64,000 nucleotides of DNA from SR1 bacterium human oral taxon HOT-345 (GCA_003260355.1 MPSQ01000001.1:620001-684000); one strand, 5' to 3'; shown: positions 39,065 to 49,880, counted from the stretch's first letter. A program made the numbers and translations. Notes: generated from the letters alone by a model not told the origin.

Positions 39065-39538
39065 ATGAAACTCATTATTCAATCGGTCAGTTCCGCACAG
39101 GTAGAAGTCTATAGCGATGAAAGCTACTCCGAACGCATAAAAACAGAAAAAATCTGATCCTGAATTTTGATCTATTTTGGCGTAGGGAAAACTGATGAAA
39201 TGCGTGAAGATCGAAAGTCAGCACTAGAGAAATTCACGACCAAGATCCAAACACTCAAACTCCTCTCTTCTCCGAACGGGAAAATTGAAATTCCGCTTGC
39301 TGAAGGAGGAAATCAGATTTTGGTGATTTCAAATTTCACACTCTTTGGAAGCTATAAAAACGGTACGAAAATTGATTTTTCTCAGAGCGGGAAATTTAGT
39401 TTTTCTGAGGGAGCGTATGATTATTTTCTGGAAAGTCTACGTCGTAAAGGTTTTAGCGTAAAGAGTGGGAAATTCTGAGGAGACATGCTCGTCTCGAGCA
39501 TCAATATCGGTCCTATCAATTATATCTTTGAATTGTAG
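39065..39538 (+). CDS. dtd: D-aminoacyl-tRNA deacylase Dtd
   Basis: Hydrolyses D-aminoacyl-tRNA (and Gly-tRNA-Ala). 157 residues with four TGA codons read as Gly. Active-site motifs ISNFTLFGSYKNG (family SQFTL, here N for Q) and the C-terminal SINIGPINYIFEL (family NxGPVT). In an organism with an expanded glycine code, editing of glycyl-tRNA mischarging could matter, but that is speculation. Start ATG 39065. Confidence 0.9.
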
Positions 39539-39573
39539 CGCTCTGCCTCGCTACAAGCAATGGGAAAAACATC

Positions 39574-40785
39574 TTAAATGATCTTCAATTCCCTCAAAAG
39601 TTTTTCATATTTTGGATAGTCCTCGTTATATTGGCTATGGAGGAAGGTTTTTAGTAAGTCCTTCCAGCCACCGAAGGTTTGCAAAGCGTCGCTGTCAGGT
39701 TTTTGGAGCTGGAGCAGCAAATCATCAACCTTTGCAGAAGTTTTTTTGAGTCTAAAGTCTGAAAGCTGAGTCCTGAGTTCAGGCGCAAGTGCTTCGTCAA
39801 TTTTTTCATAGTCCAAATGCTTGACCTTGAGGGTAAGGACGGTTTTTTTTGGATCTAAAGGAGGGAAATGACAGTCGATCAACGGAAAGGTCGGAGGATT
39901 CAGATTTTGTTCTGTTTGGGACTGGATCTGGAGGTAGAGCGTTTGAAGATCGGACGCTTGGAGGGTGGAAGTAGGCTCGCTCTCTAGATAATTGATAATC
40001 TGCGTTCAGAAAAACGAAAACTTCTCCTGCGAATAGCTAAAAAATCCCTTAATCTGATTGAATTCTAGCGGAGAGGTCGCCCAAGCACTCCCAGTACAGA
40101 GATAATTTTTGTAGCGGAAGGCGGTATGCAAATGCCCAGAAATCAACTTCAAATCCGGAAGGTTTAGAAGTTGCTCGGATAGTGCAATATCTTTGAATGC
40201 AAAGGCAGAGCGATAGCCAGGAAATTTCTCTTTGTTGAGATAGTAATGATGAATAATAGTCAGCTTTTTTTCCTGTTGAAGAAAGCCATTGACGAGCTGA
40301 TTGAGTTTTCCAGAGAATTGCTCGTTTTTGTCTTTGGATTTTAAGAGTTCCTCGGTGAGTGGCGTCTTTCAGAGTGGAAAAGCTGAATATTCTTCTTCGT
40401 GCAGATCCAAACAGAACGGAAGAAACAAAATTTTCTCGCCCTCAAGCTCAGTAAGCCGAGGTTTCGTGATGAAATGGAGCTTTCCTGAGTTTTGCTGGTG
40501 CTGGAGGAGATCAAACACCTGCTTCCCCTCTTCATACACGAAAGAGTTGCCCAGCCGATCGTGGTTTCCTGCGAGAATGTAGAGATTTTTGCCCTGTGTA
40601 TAAAGTTCTAGAAAGAGTTCAAAGAGTGCGAGCAAGGCTGCCCTATCATAGCTGAAATGATAGACAAAATCCCCAAGAAAAATCAGATTTTTTTCTTCTG
40701 GCTGTGAGGCAACAAAAGCTTTGATCTGATCGAGCAATTCCGTTTTGATTTTTGAAGTGATGTGGAGGTCTCAGATGAGGAGCAT
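39574..40785 (-). CDS. Calcineurin-type metallophosphoesterase
   Basis: 403 residues with several TGA codons read as Gly, stop TAA. Motifs: GDLHIT at the N-terminus, IFLGDFVYHF, LAGNHDRLG, then ISGHLHTAF. These are the five metal-binding blocks of the MPE superfamily; the layout resembles SbcD-like or YfcE-like proteins but no SbcC partner is adjacent. The C-terminal 140 residues are helical and not recognised. Substrate unknown. Confidence 0.85.
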
Positions 40786-41029
40786 TTGGGCTTAAAGAAA
40801 GAAAAGATAAAAGTCTGAATGGTTTTCAACGCTTCTTGTTGTAAAGAATTGAGAGCCTTTTGCAAATTAAAACAGAGGGAAAGTGCATGGCAGCACAAGA
40901 GGCGAGCTTTGAGGTTTTGAATGGTGAAACTCTCCCCTATAATTTGGAGTAAAATGATGTTTTACTCCCTTGCCATTTTGGGAATTGAGCTAGATTAAGC
41001 GGTTGCGTGAAATTTTGAGTGGGACCTTG

Positions 41030-41065
41030 TGGAAAAAGACGACATGGAAGCCGTCTTCAGATTTT
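41030..41065 (-). terminator. Hairpin between the phosphoesterase and the DUF4300 lipoprotein gene
   Basis: AAGACG (41036-41041)/CGTCTT (41052-41057) stem with flanking A and T runs, 17 bases past the DUF4300 gene stop on the minus strand; may act on both strands. The rest of 40786-41081 holds no gene I can support. Confidence 0.5.
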
Positions 41066-41081
41066 TTTGACTTTTAAAAAA

Positions 41082-42071
41082 TTATTCGCTTGCAGGTGAT
41101 TGAAGGTTTGCTTTGAGTTGTTGAGTAGTTGCTGGATTGAGCTGAAAATCTGCCATTAGCGATCAGTTTTCGAAGATGAACGGTCTGGAACCTTCTCCAG
41201 AATAATCGACGTCGTATTTCCCCATTAAATAACCATTGAGTTCTGCTCTATTTTTGAATTTAACCGCTTGGTAGGGTTGATCAAAAGCTATTTTTTCGAT
41301 AAACAGAAGTTCGCCGTTTTCGGAAGGCACGAGAACTCCAATATGACCGATGAAAAGGTTTGCCGTGCTTGGATCAATCACATCGTGGAAAAATACTGAG
41401 ATCAAGCTTGCTTTTGTATTGAGGAACTCAACGCCTTTTTTAGCGAGCGTATCTTTTACTTTTTGGATATTTTCTGTTTGGGTTGCTGTAGCGGTTGTCG
41501 GGATTTGAGCGAAAAGGTTTACAAACTTATTAGCCTTTTCTTTTGTGTAGGACTGTATGGAGCGAAACCCAGGCATATCAAACATTAGATTTTCAGGGAT
41601 TTCGGTCTCTGGGACGTCTTTTATCTTGATCGCGTCTTGTAAAAGCGAGAATGCTGTGATTCTACAATTGTAGCCCATAAAATCTTGGTGTATGTTATTT
41701 CGTTGCTGCTGATAAAAGTCGCTATCATACTCTGGCGTCAAAGTTTCTGCCCATGTAAATCCATGATTGAGTCCTTTTCACTCTACAATCTTGGTAAAAT
41801 CATCTACCATCGCAAAAAAAGCTTGGACCGCTGTTTGGCTCACATCAGCCTTGAGGAGTGCGTTTTTGACCTCTGCTTGAGATTGAGCATCCGTCATATT
41901 TGAGTATCGGATTCCTGTGAGCTGAACATAGGATTGGGTTCAGGTTTCGGTAGCTATGATTCAGCTTTGTGTTTGAGTAGTATCGGTCGTAGTGGCTGCA
42001 TGGTCAATTTGAATGCTGCATCCTGCGATGATGATTCAGAGAGAGCAGAGAAGTGCGAGTTTTTTCATCAT
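41082..42071 (-). CDS. DUF4300 family lipoprotein
   Basis: 329 residues with several TGA codons read as Gly, stop TAA. Signal peptide with lipobox (LGIIIAGC, Cys near residue 18), a Thr-rich spacer, then the DUF4300 core: LTGIRYSNMTDAQSQAEVKN, GYNCRITAFSLLQDAIKI, NTKASLISVFFHDVIDP, LFIGHIGVLVPSENGELLFIEKIAFDQPYQAVKF and YLMGKYDVDYSGEGSRPFIFEN. The Cys, His and Glu pattern (NCRITAF, GHIGVL) suggests an NlpC/papain-like amidase fold, but the function is not established. Two ATGs in tandem at the start. Confidence 0.85.
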
Positions 42072-42140
42072 GTTAGTTGAAGTAATTTGAATAAAAGTCG
42101 TTCACAATCTCTCAGTAACCTCTCTTGTTTTCAGGGAAGG

Positions 42141-42449
42141 TTACCTTTTGAGGACTGCTTTTGTAAATTTTTGAAGTTGTTTTGCAAGCTGATATTCACA
42201 GACAAAAGCATTCCAAGCTCCATCTTCACTCAACACTCCATGTGGCATATCTTCGGGAAGTTCTCCTCTATTACTCGCCTCAGCATCTCTAAACCGAGCT
42301 TTACTTTCGTAATACTTGAGCAATTCTTTGATCTGCGGTCTTAGGGCTTTTCGCTTCTCAAATGCAACATTGACTTCTTCCAAAGTTTGATTCATTTCAT
42401 TGAGGATGGCTTCCATCTTCTGGATTTTTTGAAGCTGTCTTTGATGCAT
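42141..42449 (-). CDS. DUF4298 family protein
   Basis: 102 residues, helical, stop TAA. IKELLKYYESKARFRDAEAS and LPEDMPHGVLSEDGAWNAF match the DUF4298 pattern (YY-x-S...D, GVLSED). Unknown function; in Firmicutes such proteins are small cytosolic ones. A second, broken copy of its central part lies at 42770-42935. Confidence 0.8.
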   Translation of the reverse strand: MHQRQLQKIQKMEAILNEMNQTLEEVNVAFEKRKALRPQIKELLKYYESKARFRDAEASNRGELPEDMPHGVLSEDGAWNAFVCEYQLAKQLQKFTKAVLKR

Positions 42450-42512
42450 TTTGAGGTAAAAGCAGGGTAAAAGTCTGATTTTATTTTTTGATAAGGAAAA
42501 ATGATTTTAGTT

Positions 42513-42731
42513 TTAAAAACCGCGCAGCAGATTCATAAGCCAAAGCTTCCAAGTTCCTATCTTTTGATGTAGTGATCCTTTTTCAGAGGGAGCTTGAAGA
42601 GTATTTTTTATTCTGTCTCCATACATTACCCTATTCCAACCTTCATCAATTTCTTTGCTAGAAACTTTTATTTCCCCTTCAGAGGTTTTGATAGTAATCA
42701 TACGATCCTTGTTTATTTCGGGACTATTCAT
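42513..42731 (-). CDS. Hypothetical 72-residue protein
   Basis: MNSPEINKDRMITIKTSEGE start; strand-rich N-terminus (MITIKTSEGEIKVSSKEI) and a hydrophobic C-terminal WKLWLMNLLRGF that could be an amphipathic or membrane-touching helix. Stop TAA, no TGA. No family recognised. Confidence 0.5.
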   Translation of the reverse strand: MNSPEINKDRMITIKTSEGEIKVSSKEIDEGWNRVMYGDRIKNTLQAPSEKGSLHQKIGTWKLWLMNLLRGF

Positions 42732-42769
42732 TTTCTTTTACATTCATTCTAAAAATTTATCTAATCAGT

Positions 42770-42935
42770 TCCTCCTATGGAGTCCTTTTGCAAGCCAATA
42801 TTCGCAGGTGAACGCGTTCCAAGCTCCATCTTCACTCAACACCCCATGTAGCATATCTTCGGGAAGTTCTCCTCTATTACTCGCCTCAGTATCTCTAAAC
42901 CGAGCTTTACTTTCCTAATACTTGAGCAATTCTTT
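42770..42935 (-). pseudogene. Broken duplicate of the DUF4298 gene
   Basis: About 160 bp match the central part of the gene at 42141-42449 (nearly identical across the ARFRD, ASNRGELPEDM and GVLSEDGAWNAF codons), with an in-frame TAG from a Y-to-stop change (TAT TAG where the intact gene has TAC/TAT Tyr codons). The upstream NUDIX frame runs into it and ends LLQIKELLKY then TAG. Confidence 0.8.
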
Positions 42936-43520
42936 GATCTGCAGTAATTTCTTTTTGATTAGCAGACTCGAGGCCTCTTCAGGAAGTGTATCACAAGCTT
43001 TTCGTCCAAATTCAGCGACTTCTTCTCTCTGTAAGGTCAGCTTTTGCTCTCCTGTCAGCACAAAGACAAACCTGAAATCATGGTGAAAGTGAGCGGGTTC
43101 TTGTTTCTTTTCGCTATAAGGAATGGCGTGAGTATCAATATCCAGAGGGATACCATGATGCTCTTTATGCCAATTATGTAAAGCAACGTTTTGGAGCCCT
43201 GTTTCCTCTATCAATTCTCTTTGTGCTGTGTGAAAGAGTTCTCCATCGCCTTCTTCCCAGTGTCCTCATGGAGCAAGCCGTTTATCTAGAGCAATATGAT
43301 GAATCATCAAACACTTCTCTTCAGAAAGCAGATATGCACTTGCAGTCATATGTCCATTGAAGTTTTTTCTTGTTCCGAGATTTTCTGCGTTCTGGAGCTG
43401 AGTTTTTAAGAGAGAAAATCTGGATTCTTCTGAAGGGAAGGTATGAAGATAGCGTTTTAAGGTTTCCTCCACGTATGCAGACAGATCAACGCGAAAGGTT
43501 CAGGTTTTCTCTTGTTGCAT
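42915..43520 (-). CDS. NUDIX hydrolase-like protein with a fused DUF4298-derived tail
   Basis: 201 residues with two TGA codons read as Gly. NUDIX-box-like GHWEEGDGELFHTAQRELIEETG (one residue off the canonical spacing) with REL-x-EE kept; N-terminal HMTASAYLLSEEKCLMIHH is the first beta strand of the fold. NUDIX enzymes cleave nucleoside diphosphate-linked substrates. The last ten residues (LLQIKELLKY) come from the duplicated DUF4298 fragment, so the natural C-terminus may have been replaced. Stop TAG. Confidence 0.75.
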
Positions 43521-43624
43521 TTTTTATCGTGAAGGAAAGAATAAAAAAAGGAATAGATTTTTGGCTGAAAATAAAGTGCTTCCTTATCAAAGATTATCCA
43601 ATCAGTTCCTCTTATCGTCGTAAG

Positions 43625-44536
43625 TTAAAAAATGAGGCTCTGTTTTAGGCTTTTTATGTTTAGGGAAATAAGATACTTTTTCAAGTCTAAAAGGTTGACC
43701 TGTTTTCAAGACCTCACTTCTATAGTCAGAGCAATTTCTTGTAAAAGACATGGCGTTTCCAAAAATTTCTCCACCGCGAGGGAAAAAAACAGAGAATCAA
43801 TCAGATTATTTTCCAAAAATTTTTTAGTCTTTTCATCAATAATGAGCAAAAGATGGGATGAATATTCAAAAAATTCACAAAATACTGGAGATTCATATCA
43901 CTTTCCTAAGTAATTGTAGGAATACTCTCCCCATACTGCCATGATCCAATCAAGCAAATAGCATAAAGTATATGCTGAAGCTGAATCCTTAAAAATTTTT
44001 GTAAAATACTGATCTCACCTTACTTTATAGCTTCTTGATCATGGTATTTGTAAGATTCAAAAATGCACTTGCTCTGAAATATGGTCAGGTCTCTTTAAAA
44101 TAAGAAAATCATCATCCGCAATTCGGATATTCTCTTTAGTATAATATTTTTGATGTTCAAGCTGAAGTATTTTTTTAGAAATCTGAGTCCCAAATTGGGC
44201 TCGTCAAAACTTTTTTCAATATATTTCCTTCCCAATACGATTTACGAGAAGAGTTGTATCTGAAATCTGTCCAGATAGCTCTTCTTTGATCATTTTTATT
44301 TCTCTCTTCATAATAGACATATCTAAAGGAGAAACAAACTGATCTAAAACTGTTTCTACCTTAATCGTTGGAGGCAAAAAGTAACTTGAGTAAGTAAGCC
44401 AACTCGTTCCAAGGACGCCGTATGCTGTTTTAAAATACTGCTCAAGATTTCAATATCCGCCGATAACTATATGCTCTATCAGGTGTTGGAGATAGCTATT
44501 TTGCTTGTAAGGTGCTGTTTTGATATAGATTCGCAT
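43625..44536 (-). CDS. M16 peptidase-like protein, single domain
   Basis: 303 residues with about nine TGA codons read as Gly, stop TAA. The N-terminus carries HLIEH (residues 18-22), the inverted zinc motif HxxEH of M16 metallopeptidases, and a MKREIKMIKEELSG segment near residues 76-88 in the place of the third ligand Glu. The family normally has two or more domains of about 220 residues; this protein is one and a third of that. It may pair with another subunit elsewhere or be degenerate. No signal peptide, so probably cytosolic. Confidence 0.6.
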
Positions 44537-44665
44537 TGTCTGATACTGCAAAAAGTAAAAGGCTGAATGACTCCATACTCTGCCACTTTAAAAACATTAT
44601 TCCCCCTTGTCTAACAGTTTATCGCCAATTTTTTAAACTAACGTGAGCAATTCAAGTTAGGAATA

Positions 44666-44950
44666 TTATCTAGAAATAAAGAATAAGATATTTTGTAAAA
44701 GCGTAATCGGATAGCGGGAAGCAAATCAAACGACACTCCAGAAAGATCAATCACTATTCATCATACATCGGACAATTTTCCAATGAGATCAAGAACATCC
44801 CATAACCTGTGAGAGAGATTCTGAGGATGAAGTAGCTATTACCTTAGCAAGCAAATAATAGGTATAGCAAGTTCAAATTAGTCCAACAAGGGTATAAACC
44901 AGAAAAAGAAGGAGTATTATTTTTACTCACCTGATCGAAACATCACTCAT
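44666..44950 (-). CDS. Small membrane protein, unknown
   Basis: 94 codons from ATG 44948-44950 to TAA with five TGA codons as Gly, which is why it is easily missed. A hydrophobic N-terminal segment (VKIILLLFLVYTLVGLIGTCYTYYLL) forms one or two membrane helices; the rest is polar with an amphipathic C-terminus (PITLLQNILFFISR). No homology recognised. Located between the M16-like and Vat-like genes on the same strand. Confidence 0.45.
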
Positions 44951-45025
44951 AGCAAAAAAATCTCAACATAAAATCTATTATCTAATTATTTCTTTCTCTA
45001 TATAAGCTTGATATCCTTTGAGACT

Positions 45026-45691
45026 CTAATCCAGATTTTTTAAGTTCTGAATGTCATTTCCCAGGATGAAGTGTAAATTTTTTGTAATCTTCTCAATATT
45101 CCAATCTCGTCGCCTAATTTCCTCAAGTGCTTCGATCGTTTCCTGGTCAAACCTATAACGAATAAGTTGTGCAGGGTTTCATCAGACAATTGCATAGGGG
45201 TCCACATCTTTGGTAACTGTCGCATTTGCTCAAATAATTGCCCCATTTCAGATTTTTACACCTGGTAAGATCGTTGCATTGTAGCCAATCCAGGCATCAT
45301 TTCAAACGATGGTATCTCATTTATTTACTCATTGTACGAGCTGCAAAGTTTTTGTCCAGTCTCAATTTTGAGAACTTTGGAGAGCTTTCATCCAGTCTCC
45401 TCCAAAAATTCCAAAAGGATAACTAGAAAAACCATCAATCTTGTGATTTGCTGCGTTCATAATGAATTTCACTCCAGTTGCAATTGCACAAAACTTTCCA
45501 ATAATAAGTTTACTATCTATCATGGGGCTACGATACAGAACATTTTTCTCAAAATTCTCAATACCTTCTGGATCGTCATAATAGGTATAATCACCGATAA
45601 TGATATTGGGATCCTGAATAAAATTTTTCAAAAAACCTAGCCCTTGGTATGCTTCAATTGGAAACTTTTCATTTGGGTTTGGTCAAGTCAT
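45026..45691 (-). CDS. Vat/CatB-type xenobiotic acetyltransferase
   Basis: 221 residues with many TGA codons (about nine) read as Gly, stop TAG. Left-handed beta-helix hexapeptide fold; diagnostic segments are NPNEKFPIEAYQGLGFLKNF, IIIGDYTYYDDPEGIENFE, the active-site FIMNAANHKIDGFSSYPFGI, DAWIGYNATILPGVKIGNGA and the NPAQLIRYRF tail. Members acetylate streptogramin A or chloramphenicol, but many homologs act on sugars or other substrates, so resistance is not implied. Confidence 0.85.
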
Positions 45692-45776
45692 AGCAATATA
45701 GAGAAAAGATAAAAATTGTGCACTTGTTCTTTTCAGACCTGTTTAATAAGTTAGCTATTCTAATAGACACTACGTC

Positions 45777-47012
45777 CTATCCAATGACTTCCTTCCCCAT
45801 ATATGGCTGCAAAACTTTTGGAATTCTGATCTTTCCATCAGCAGTCTGATTATTTTCTATAATTGCAATCAACACTCTTGGTGTCGCAATCGCCGTATTA
45901 TTCATTGTGTAGCAATACTGGATTTTCCCTTCTTTATCGCGATATTTGAGATTCAGTCTTCTTGCTTGAAAATCCAGAAAAGCGGTCACTGAATGTGTCT
46001 CTCCATAAGCATTTCTAGAAGGCATTCGGCATTCAAGGTCATGAGAATTATACTTTCCAATCGCCAAATCTCCACTGCAAAGCTGAAGCAAACGATGAGG
46101 AAGCTCCAAATCCGCGAGAATATCCATAGAATTTTGCAAAATCTGACGATAATACTGCTCAGACATTTTCTCATCAGCAGGCAAAACTACGACTTGCTCT
46201 ACCTTTTGGAATTGATGCACTCTATAGAGTCCTGCTGTATCTTTCCCATAGGTTCCTGCCTCACGGCGATAACACGCTGAATATCCACAGTATTTTTTTG
46301 GTAAATCATCTTCGTTGAGGATTTCATTCATATGATAAGCCGTCACTGGAATCTCTGAAGTCCCAATCAATCGCTGATCATCTCTCTCCATTCGATATGC
46401 GTCTTCTTCTCCTCCTGGAAAGTAACCGGTTCCCTGTAAACATTCAGGATTCACAATATTTGGCACCTGCATAGGAGTAAAACCCCTCTCTACGATCTTT
46501 TTGAGAGTATATTGCAAAACAGCCTGCTCAAGCAGCATTCCATCTCCCTTGAGAAAATAGCTTCTCGCACCTCCAAGCTTCACTCCTCTCTCAATATCAA
46601 TCATATCGTGCTTTTTCATCAGTTCAACATGATCCAAAGGCTGAAAATCAAACTGCGGAATCGTTCAAAAATTCTGAACCACCACATTCTCACTATCATC
46701 TTTCCCCTCTGGAACCTCAGGATGCAAAGCGGTATTTGGCATTTTGAGGAGCCAGCTTTTAAGTTCAGTATCTACCTGCGTATGTTGAGTTTCCAACTCT
46801 TGAATCTGAATTTTGAGGTTTTTTGCACCTTCATAATCCTTTTGAGCAGCGAGTTGCTTTTGCTGAGCCTTGGTTTGATCAATTTCAAGCTGGAGAGCTT
46901 TCCTTTTATCATCTAAAGCAAGAATCGCATCAATATCAAAATGCTTTCCTTTCTTCTGGCAAATCAGCTTATATCCTGCAATATCTTCACGAACTTTCTT
47001 AAGATCAATCAT
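45777..47012 (-). CDS. serS: Seryl-tRNA synthetase
   Basis: 411 residues, one TGA (46665-46667) read as Gly, stop TAG. N-terminal coiled-coil tRNA-binding arm (residues 1-110), then motif 1 (FTPMQVPNIVNPECLQGTG), motif 2 YCGYSACYRREAGTYGKDT with HQFQKVEQVVV, and motif 3 NTAIATPRVLIAIIENNQ. Standard bacterial type. Would charge tRNA-Ser only; no selenocysteine reading is possible with UGA as Gly. Confidence 0.95.
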
Positions 47013-47085
47013 TATTTTGAATAAAAGTAAAAAAAACTGACTTTAGTGTAGTCTTTTGCTTGTTAACTTCAACGAAAAAAAGAAA

Positions 47086-47118
47086 AAATCTGACCGTAAA
47101 GATCAGACTTCCTCTTTT
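47086..47118 (-). terminator. Terminator after the SIMPL gene, built from the dispersed motif
   Basis: TCTGA (47089-47093)/TCAGA (47103-47107) core stem from two inverted copies of the dispersed motif, followed on the minus strand by a long T/C-rich run. It is just past the SIMPL-domain gene. Confidence 0.65.
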
Positions 47119-47125
47119 TTCTTTT

Positions 47126-47839
47126 TTAGTCTATTGCATAGGTGTGATAGGTATTAACTCTTACAAAGACTCAGGAGTTTTCAGACGCCCCTTCTTCATC
47201 TTCAAAAAAACTTCTATTGGCTACACCATATTCACGATACTCTGGAGCAAATCCGTTTTCTGAGTAAACGATAAGTTTTCCGAGTTTAACTCAAAGCTGG
47301 CTTGCAACTTCTTTTGCATGCGTTTCTGCATCTTTATTCGCTTCGCTGATGAGTTCCTTCACTTGAGGATTGTTTTCTCCGACAATGAGCCTCTTATCTT
47401 CAATGTCTATCCAATCTAAGGCATCAGTTTTTTCTATGAGTGTTTTCAGCTTTTCGCTGATATTTCCGGTGAATTGCAAATTGACACTCATCCTCGTGCA
47501 AGGATATTCTTTTTCCGTTCCTCAAAAATAACATTGATCAGTATCAAAAACACGTCTTCCGTCATAATTACTATTGGTAAAGCCCGCTCCTTCTACAAAG
47601 TTTTTTACTTCTTCTAGTCTCTTAAAAGCCAGTTCCTTTCTAATAGCTTTTGTAGTTCCGGTTCCAATCAGTGTAATCCTAAACTGAACGGTATCTGCTG
47701 GGATTTCTCTGGATGCTACACCCATAATGTTGATGCCATTCAGATTACGATTTTTGGAGAAATCGTGCATACTCCACATTCCTGCAAGGCAAAGGATAAC
47801 AGCAACCCCTGCAATAAATCGTCTGTCAGTCGCTTTCAT
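47126..47839 (-). CDS. SIMPL-domain (DUF541) protein
   Basis: 237 residues with three TGA codons read as Gly, stop TAA. N-terminal membrane anchor or signal peptide (IAGVAVILCLAGMWSM, about 9-24) and the SIMPL core: GINIMGVASREIPADTVQFRI at the start and LISEANKDAETHAKEVASQLG with VKLGKLIVYSENG later. The family includes periplasmic oxidative-stress protein YggE-like members; function here unknown. Two Cys in DTDQCYF and EYPCTR may form a disulphide. Confidence 0.8.
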
Positions 47840-48000
47840 CTTTCGTAGGGTAAAAAAATAAATGCTCGTCTATGATATACTCTTCTTGATAAAAATATCA
47901 AGCTTAAAAATCTGACCTTTCTCCTTCTTTTTGTTGCATCCTCGGAAGGAAGAAGGTCTCCAAACGAAACTTACAAAAAAATTGCCAAAAATGGATCAAA

Positions 48001-48246
48001 ATTTCACCAAAAAGCGCAAAGCACTATCAGAACATCATAATATTTCATCAAAAGGCTCAAAGTAGTGTCAGAACATCATAATATTTCACCAAAAAGCTCA
48101 AAGCAGTGCCAGAACATCATAATATTTCACCAAAAAGCCCAAAGTAGTGTCAGAATATCCTATTCTTTCATCAAAAAACTCAAAGTGCTATCAGAATATC
48201 CTATTCTTTCATCAAAAAACTCAAAGTGCTATCAGAATATCGTATT
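48001..48246. repeat. Minisatellite, six units of 41 bp
   Basis: Units start at 48001, 48042, 48083, 48124, 48165 and 48206; core is TTTCACCAAAAAGC...CAAAGTAGTGTCAGAA. The first four and the last two form two subtypes. The 41-bp period breaks any reading frame, so it is noncoding. The whole gap 47840-48331 otherwise holds only the promoter of the next gene. Confidence 0.95.
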
Positions 48247-48265
48247 TTTTTGACTGAAAAAAAAC

Positions 48266-48293
48266 TTGACTTTAAGCTTCAATAGGATATGCT
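48266..48293 (+). promoter_or_regulatory. Promoter of the 48.3-kb lipoprotein gene
   Basis: -35 TTGACT (48266-48271), 16-bp spacer, -10 TATGCT (48288-48293), 39 bases before ATG. Confidence 0.6.
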
Positions 48294-48331
48294 CCTTGAA
48301 AGCTTTATTTAGTTAGTATGTATTTTTAGCA

Positions 48332-49246
48332 ATGAAACGTATTTGATTTCTCTGTTTGTCATTTGGATTTTCTCTACTCCTTACTGGTTGCTGGCTCAAG
48401 ACTGGAAATCCTTCTCAAGAACCACAACCTGAAATAGTAAAGCAGGAGCTTCCTGATCAGGAGATGTCTCCACTCCTTTCTAGTACATCGCTCGGTAACT
48501 ATGAAGAGATTCTTGAAGAAGTAGTTAATTCTGAAGCTCCTTGCAGTGTTTGTGAAATTAAATCAACTCCTGAGGAGATCAAAACTCTTATTATGCAAGC
48601 AAAACAGAAGGAGCAAAACCTTCCACATCCTGAAACCGCATCAGCTGAAACCTATTCAGAATTTGATTTTTTGAAAGCTTATGATACCGTTTATAGTGGG
48701 AACACCTATCGTATTATACCAGCTGCAACAGGGAAGAACCTGCTAACAGTAACTCTCAATGATCAACCTGTTTTTAGCTTTGAAAGGATCTTTATTACCA
48801 AGGAACCTGTTAAGAATTTTTTCGTCAATGAAGCTTGATGGTGGCTCCTCTATGATGAAAACTCTTATTATGATGAAAGTAATCCCCAAGATAAACAGGA
48901 AATGATGGCAAAACAAGGGAAACCCTGGAGAGAGACTAATGTTTTAGTCCATAATGGAGAAAAACAGACTCAAAATGCTGATAATTTTGCTCTTTATAAT
49001 TTTAATGGGAAAACGTTCTATTTTTTGAGGAAGCAGGCTGGGGATAAGCTAAGTTATTTCTACGATGGGAAGGTTTATCAGACCGATTTTGATGAAATCA
49101 TAGAAGATACTATGGGTTCAGATCTTGAAAATGCGTTCGAACCGATTGTGGACGAAGAAAAGGGATTCTTGCTCTTTTGGGCCAAAAAGGGTGGAGAACT
49201 CAGTGTTAACCTCTTGAAAACTAAAACTCTTGCGAAGATGCCATAA
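48332..49246 (+). CDS. Predicted lipoprotein, unknown function
   Basis: 304 residues with two TGA codons read as Gly. Signal peptide and lipobox (FGFSLLLTGC, Cys about residue 19) followed by a Pro/Glu-rich linker; a conserved-looking EAPCSVCEIKSTPEEIKTLI motif with CxxC near residue 70; a beta-rich C-terminal half (NFALYNFNGKTFYFLRKQAG). No family recognised. Stop TAA. Confidence 0.7.
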
Positions 49247-49552
49247 AAGCCTGAGTTTTTCGCTACCTCTCTATAAAGGGCTAAAAGAAACTTATGAAAA
49301 GACTTTGACAAACAAGGATTCTGATCTTCGTTCCTATGGTTTTCGCTTAGAAGCTAGGATGAAGGCTATCTTGTGTTTGCACCAGTCGAAGGATATCGTA
49401 ATCACCAAGTCATGCCCCAGAGAATTTTTGTAGAAAAAGTTCATGAATGCTGAAAGCGTATAATATTGCACTTGATGAATATCACAAATTGGAAGATATC
49501 AACCGAACAACGCTAGAGTTGATTAAAAAGAGAGCTCTAAGCAGTAAAGCTC
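49247..49552. other. Possible decayed gene between the lipoprotein and cutA
   Basis: Three different plus-strand frames in turn look protein-like (YKGLKETYEKTLTNKD at 49276-49323; EGYRNHQVMPQRIFVEKVHE at about 49386-49445; AYNIALDEYHKLEDINRTTL at about 49455-49515), as expected for a gene broken by two frameshifts. No intact product can be made. The pieces could be spurious. Confidence 0.3.
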
Positions 49553-49864
49553 TTAGTTTGTAGCAGAAAGAAGCCGATTAAGGTAGGCTGCATCCACTGC
49601 GTCTGGAGCCAAAACGATCAGTTCTGGAATCTCGTAAGGATGCAGTTTTTTGATAAAAGGAAGCAATTCTGACTCTTTTTCTTTTGGAAATTTTATAAAA
49701 ATCAGTTTTTCTTCGTCTTTTTTGATTTTTCCTTCTCGGAGATAGTAGGATTTTGCGTAGTTCATTACGTTTGCACAGGCGATCAGCTTCTTTTTGAGTA
49801 AGGCGGTGATGAGTTGCTTGAGCTTTCTTCCGTCATTTGGATAAGTCATCAGTAGGATTTTCAT
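49553..49864 (-). CDS. cutA: CutA1-like divalent cation tolerance protein
   Basis: 103 residues, ferredoxin-like fold. MKILLMTYPNDGRKLKQLIT, LIACANVMN, KDEEKLIFIKFPKEKESELL, and the signature LHPYEIPELIVLAPDAVDAAYLNRL (usual HPYExPEi). Trimeric in other bacteria, physiological role unsettled. Stop TAA, no TGA. Confidence 0.9.
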   Translation of the reverse strand: MKILLMTYPNDGRKLKQLITALLKKKLIACANVMNYAKSYYLREGKIKKDEEKLIFIKFPKEKESELLPFIKKLHPYEIPELIVLAPDAVDAAYLNRLLSATN

Positions 49865-49880
49865 ACTCTTTATCTAGAAA

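Noticed and set aside
40786..41081. Possible small gene upstream of the phosphoesterase
   Set aside because: The only open frame overlaps the phosphoesterase gene start and has no protein-like features.
48001..48246. A second CRISPR array
   Set aside because: Units are contiguous 41-bp repeats without unique spacers.
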